Below, piece after piece: positions 28,600 to 31,655 of a DNA stretch of 31,655 bases. The notes beneath the pieces were generated by a model. It made no database searches. It was not told the origin of the DNA and saw only the letters and a program-made list of their open reading frames with translations. Source of the stretch: JBHHYS01 sp046757645 (GTDB taxonomy: Bacteria; Acidobacteriota; Terriglobia; Acidiferrales; 2-02-FULL-67-57); NCBI GenBank assembly GCA_046757645.1, contig JBHHYS010000022.1, forward strand, positions 1 to 31,655. The letters are read 5' to 3'. The stretch's first letter is position 1. Each line of letters begins with the position of its first letter. A program made the position numbers and the translations under genes.

Positions 28600-31058
28600 T
28601 ACGGGGAGGGAGCCCCGAAGCTCTTCAGGCCTTCGGCCAATTCTCGCAGGCGTTTATCCACCAGGGCGTTGACCGTGCCCTCTTCAAAGGCACCGTCCGG
28701 GTGGCGTTCGCCCGCCTTCACCCCGGTGAGAATCTCGATGCCTTCGTCCACGGTGGCCACCGGGTAGAGGTGGAAGCGGCCGGCTTGAATCGCCTCCGCC
28801 ACCTCCGGCCGCAGCATCAAGTCGGCTACATTTTCGATGGGAATGATCACCCCCTGGGTTCCGGTCAGGCCCTTGGCTTTACAGACTTCGTAAAAGCCTT
28901 CAATCTTGTAGTTCACCCCGCCAATCGCCTGGATGTCGCCTTTCTGGTTGACCGAGCCGGTGACGGCCACCTCCTGGCGGATGGGCAGCTCCGCCAAGCT
29001 GGAGAGCAAGGCGTAGATTTCGGTGGAACTGGCGCTGTCGCCGTCCACCCCCGCATAGGATTGTTCGAAGCAGACGCTGGCCGCGAGCGAGAGCGGCCTC
29101 GCCTGGGCGAACTTTTGCCGCAGGTAGCCGCTGAGAATCGCCACCCCTTTGTCGTGCAAACGTCCGCTGAGGTTGGCCTCGCGCTCGATGTTGATGATTC
29201 CCTGGCGGCCCATGGCGGTGGCGGCGGTGATGCGCACCGGCTGGCCGAAGGCGTAGCTGCCCAGATCGTGCACCGAGAGCCCGTTCACCTGCCCCACGCG
29301 CTTACCAGTGACGTCGATGAGCAGCACTCCTTTTTCGATCAGCTCGCGAATCTTGTTCTCCACCAGGTTATGCCGCTCGATGCGCTCGTGGATGGCTTTC
29401 TCCACATGGGTGCGGCGCACGTGCTTGCTGTTATCCTCCTGCGCCCAGTAGTTGGCCTCCCGGGCCAGGTCAGCGATGTCGGAGAAGCGGGTGCTGAGCT
29501 TGTCCTGGCGCCCGGCGCGGCGCACGCCGTACTCCACCACCGCCGCCACCGCCTCTTTGTCGAAGGGGCAGAGGTTGTCCTCCTGGGAGAGCTTGCGCAG
29601 CAGGGCGGCGTACTGGCGCACCGCCTCCGGGGTGCGATTCATCTCCGAGTCAAAGTCCGACTTCACCTTGAAGATTTTTTTGAAGTCCTCCTCGTGGGCG
29701 TAGAGCAGGTCGTAGAAATAGCTCTCCCCGATCAGAATGACCTTGACGTTCACCGGGATGGGCTCGGGCTTCAGCGCGCTGCCTCCCAGGGGGCCCAGCC
29801 AATCGGCCGCGCCCTGGATTTCCAGCCGGCCGTGGATCAGCATCCGCTTCAGGGCCTTCCACACCCCGGGCTCGATCAGGGCATCCAAGACGTTCAGAAC
29901 CAAGTAGCCGCCGTCGGCCTGCAGCAGGGAGCCGCCGCGAATGTCGATGAAGTGGGAATGCGCCAAGCCCCGCATATCGTAGGTGCGCTGGATGGTGCCG
30001 AACAAGTTGACGTAGGTGGGCGAAGTCTCCACGATGACCGGGCAGCCCTGCTCGTCTTCGTGCCCCAGCACCACGTTGACCCGGTACATTCGGAAGGAGT
30101 CCACCGAGGACCCTTGAGACCGCAGCAGCAGGCGCAGCCCCTCCGCCTCCTCGCTCTCCGGCTTGCCCTTGAAGACCGCTAAGTTGTCCAGCAGGCTGTT
30201 GCGCACCGCCTCCAGGTGCTCGGCCACCGGGTCGTAGGGATACTTCTCCTTCAGGTCTTCGATCACGCTATCCACGATGACCGAGGCAGTTTCCTTCTCC
30301 AGCAGCTCCAGCTCCAGGTTCATGGCGCGCTGCAGTTCAAGCGTCTTGCGGTAGATGGTGACGAACTGCTTTTGCAGGTCCTGCTGGCGGGTGGCGATCT
30401 GGCGCGCCTGGACCTCCTCCATCTGGCCGCCCATCACCAACTCGCTCAGCTTCTCCATCGGCACGGCTTGGCCCTCCACCACCGGCACCACGGTGGCGCC
30501 CCCGCCGCTGATCTCCGCCAGGGCGAACTGCTCCTTCTTCAACTGCTCGGAGAAGACATCCAACATCTCCTTCTCCTGGCCCCCGTAGCGTTCCACGATG
30601 CGTCCTCGCGCCCGCTGGAAGTTTTCGCCTTCGAAGAGTTGCGGGATGCGGGCAGCGACGAAGTCCAGGGCGCGGTCAACGTCCTTGCGGAAGCGGGAGG
30701 CTTGGCCGCGGGGGAGGGTGAGCAGGCGGGGCTGCTCGGGATGCTGGAAGTTGTGGACGTAGCAGCGGTCGGGGGCCGGCTGGCACTGGGGCCGGATGTG
30801 TTCCAGCACTTGCTTGATGGTGGTGGCCCGACCGGTGCCGGTCAGCCCGCAGACAAAGATGTTGTAGCCGGGCCCGTAGAGTTCCACGCCCAGCTTCAAG
30901 GCCTTGAGGGCGCGCGCCTGCCCGATGATGCCCTGGAGGGGGGCGAGGTCGGCGGTGGTTTCGAAGTCAAAGGTCGCGGGGTCGCACCGCCAGCGCAACT
31001 GTTCCGGCAACACCTTGCGGAACGCCCCGGCCGCTTTCAGGTGGGTGGGATTGGCCAT
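28599..31058 (-). CDS. Lon-family ATP-dependent protease (AAA_32/LonB-like)
   Basis: An 819-residue protein. The N-terminal region (PEQLRWRCDPATFDFETTADLAPLQGIIGQARALKALKLGVEL) is typical of the AAA_32 Lon-like group. The Walker A-like loop GLTGTGRATT (residues 71-80) has Arg in place of the usual Lys. A long helical insertion follows, then a LonB-type lid and a C-terminal peptidase domain. The catalytic Ser is at about residue 675 (DGDSASS) and the Lys at about 718 (GVNYKIEGF), a 43-residue spacing identical to E. coli Lon. This supports an active serine-lysine dyad. The ATG at 31058 has GGAGGAGG upstream. Role: probably protein quality control. It is co-directional with the transporter upstream, 31 bases apart. 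Confidence 0.9.
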   Translation of the reverse strand: MANPTHLKAAGAFRKVLPEQLRWRCDPATFDFETTADLAPLQGIIGQARALKALKLGVELYGPGYNIFVCGLTGTGRATTIKQVLEHIRPQCQPAPDRCYVHNFQHPEQPRLLTLPRGQASRFRKDVDRALDFVAARIPQLFEGENFQRARGRIVERYGGQEKEMLDVFSEQLKKEQFALAEISGGGATVVPVVEGQAVPMEKLSELVMGGQMEEVQARQIATRQQDLQKQFVTIYRKTLELQRAMNLELELLEKETASVIVDSVIEDLKEKYPYDPVAEHLEAVRNSLLDNLAVFKGKPESEEAEGLRLLLRSQGSSVDSFRMYRVNVVLGHEDEQGCPVIVETSPTYVNLFGTIQRTYDMRGLAHSHFIDIRGGSLLQADGGYLVLNVLDALIEPGVWKALKRMLIHGRLEIQGAADWLGPLGGSALKPEPIPVNVKVILIGESYFYDLLYAHEEDFKKIFKVKSDFDSEMNRTPEAVRQYAALLRKLSQEDNLCPFDKEAVAAVVEYGVRRAGRQDKLSTRFSDIADLAREANYWAQEDNSKHVRRTHVEKAIHERIERHNLVENKIRELIEKGVLLIDVTGKRVGQVNGLSVHDLGSYAFGQPVRITAATAMGRQGIINIEREANLSGRLHDKGVAILSGYLRQKFAQARPLSLAASVCFEQSYAGVDGDSASSTEIYALLSSLAELPIRQEVAVTGSVNQKGDIQAIGGVNYKIEGFYEVCKAKGLTGTQGVIIPIENVADLMLRPEVAEAIQAGRFHLYPVATVDEGIEILTGVKAGERHPDGAFEEGTVNALVDKRLRELAEGLKSFGAPSP

Positions 31059-31089
31059 GCCGAAAAAATCCTCCTCCGAGTTGGATGCC

Positions 31090-31655
31090 TCAGCCCGGCT
31101 CGGGAGAGGCCGGGGGGGGCAGCACGGGCTTGGCGGTATAGGCTTCCACCACCGCCGCTCCCACCGCGACCACAATGGGGCCGAGGACGATTCCCAGCAG
31201 CCCGAACACAGCCAGGCCGCCCAGGACGCTGATGAACACCAGCAAGCCGTTCAGCCGGGTGCGGCCGCTGATCAACATTGGCCGAAGGAAGTTATCGGCC
31301 AAGCTGATCACCGCGACCCCCACCACCAACAGAACCAGCGCGTGCCCCAGCTTGCCTCCCAGCAGGAAGAACAGCGCCGCCGGCAGCCAGATCAGCCACG
31401 GCCCCAGCGCGGGGAGCAGCGCGAGGAAACCCATCACCACACCCCAGAACAATGCGGCCTTGATTCCCAGGAGCCAAAAGGTCATCCCCCCCAGCACGCC
31501 TTGCATCACCGCGACCACGAAGCTGCTGTAGACGGTGGCGTAGAGCACGTCCTGCGCGGTGCGGAGCAGGTGGTCGCGTTGTTGCGGTTCGAGCGGTAAG
31601 GCGTCTCGGAGGCGGGCGAGCAGGGCGGGGCCGTCGCGAAACAGATAAAAGGCAG
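31090..31655 (-). CDS. AI-2E/PerM family transporter, 3' part (5' end outside the window)
   Basis: The frame runs open to the window edge and gives about 188 C-terminal residues. It reads AFYLFRDGPALLARLRDALPLEPQQRDHLL, then TVYSSFVVAVMQGVLGGMTFWLLGIKAALFWGVVMGFLALLPALGPWLIWLPAALFFLLGGKLGHALVLLVVGV and LADNFLRPMLISGRTRLNGLLVFISVLGGLAVFGLLGIVLGPIVVAV. The QG..G...F...G, LP..G and DN..RP...... elements are the AI-2E_transport (PF01594) signature. Substrate of this group is not reliably known. The start lies outside the window; the TGA is at 31090. Internal GTG/ATG starts are not used because the conserved family sequence continues upstream of them. Confidence 0.9.
   Translation of the reverse strand, partial: AFYLFRDGPALLARLRDALPLEPQQRDHLLRTAQDVLYATVYSSFVVAVMQGVLGGMTFWLLGIKAALFWGVVMGFLALLPALGPWLIWLPAALFFLLGGKLGHALVLLVVGVAVISLADNFLRPMLISGRTRLNGLLVFISVLGGLAVFGLLGIVLGPIVVAVGAAVVEAYTAKPVLPPPASPEPG

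Noticed and set aside
28701..30182. Long plus-strand open frame of 493 codons
   Set aside because: It is antisense to the Lon-like gene, which has recognisable domains and catalytic residues; the frame shows only repeated low-complexity G/A/V/H/Q-rich sequence caused by the GC-rich opposite strand.

Overview
The window is high-GC bacterial DNA (estimated by eye at around 65% G+C) from a chromosome. It starts in the 3' end of a 23S rRNA gene, followed by a 5S rRNA gene. Nothing here fixes the taxonomy. The diderm export machinery (a Wza-like outer-membrane polysaccharide exporter) shows a Gram-negative-type envelope. The mix of compact GalT, DUF1015, AAA_32-type Lon and repeat-rich rRNA flank would suit an Acidobacteriota-like genome, but that is inference.

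Layout. 1-690: end of the rRNA operon (23S 3' end, a spacer with no tRNA, 5S, a strong intrinsic terminator). 690-1508: no gene, but a mosaic of short palindromic repeats. 1509-3428: an accessory island with a lower-GC three-TM membrane protein, a 35-codon remnant that looks like the start of a clan AA aspartic protease, and a MazF/PemK-type toxin-antitoxin pair with a clear promoter and adjacent palindrome. 3685-4617: an unrecognised protein followed by a STAS-domain anti-anti-sigma factor. 4796-8073: a DUF1015 gene divergent from a translationally coupled pair, a GalT-like uridylyltransferase and a HAD phosphatase. 8221-10349: a Crp/Fnr-family regulator divergent from a small exported cysteine-containing protein, then a short membrane protein with a degenerate histidine-kinase dimerisation motif.

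10440-27486 is a surface-polysaccharide (EPS or O-antigen) cluster of the Wzx/Wzy type. Three parts are visible: a DegT/DnrJ/EryC1 sugar aminotransferase (minus strand); a plus-strand set of glycosyltransferase, Wza-like exporter and nucleotidyltransferase-fold protein; and a tight minus-strand run of eleven genes read from 27486 down to 15332. In transcription order these are Wzx-type flippase, methyltransferase, GT4, methyltransferase, GT2, Wzy-like polymerase, GT4, AsnB-type amidotransferase, GT4, methyltransferase and GT2. Most are separated by a few bases or overlap by ATGA. The plus- and minus-strand arms meet tail to tail and share one CTAG. The initiating phosphoglycosyltransferase and the Wzc/Wzz-type copolymerase are not in the window.

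27733-31655: a membrane-anchored coiled-coil protein with a good promoter, then on the minus strand a large Lon-family protease and the 3' part of an AI-2E/PerM family transporter cut by the window edge.

Most protein-coding calls rest on recognisable motifs. The parts least explained are the degenerate histidine-kinase-like protein, the partner of the STAS protein, the exported protein beside the Crp regulator, and the coiled-coil membrane protein.
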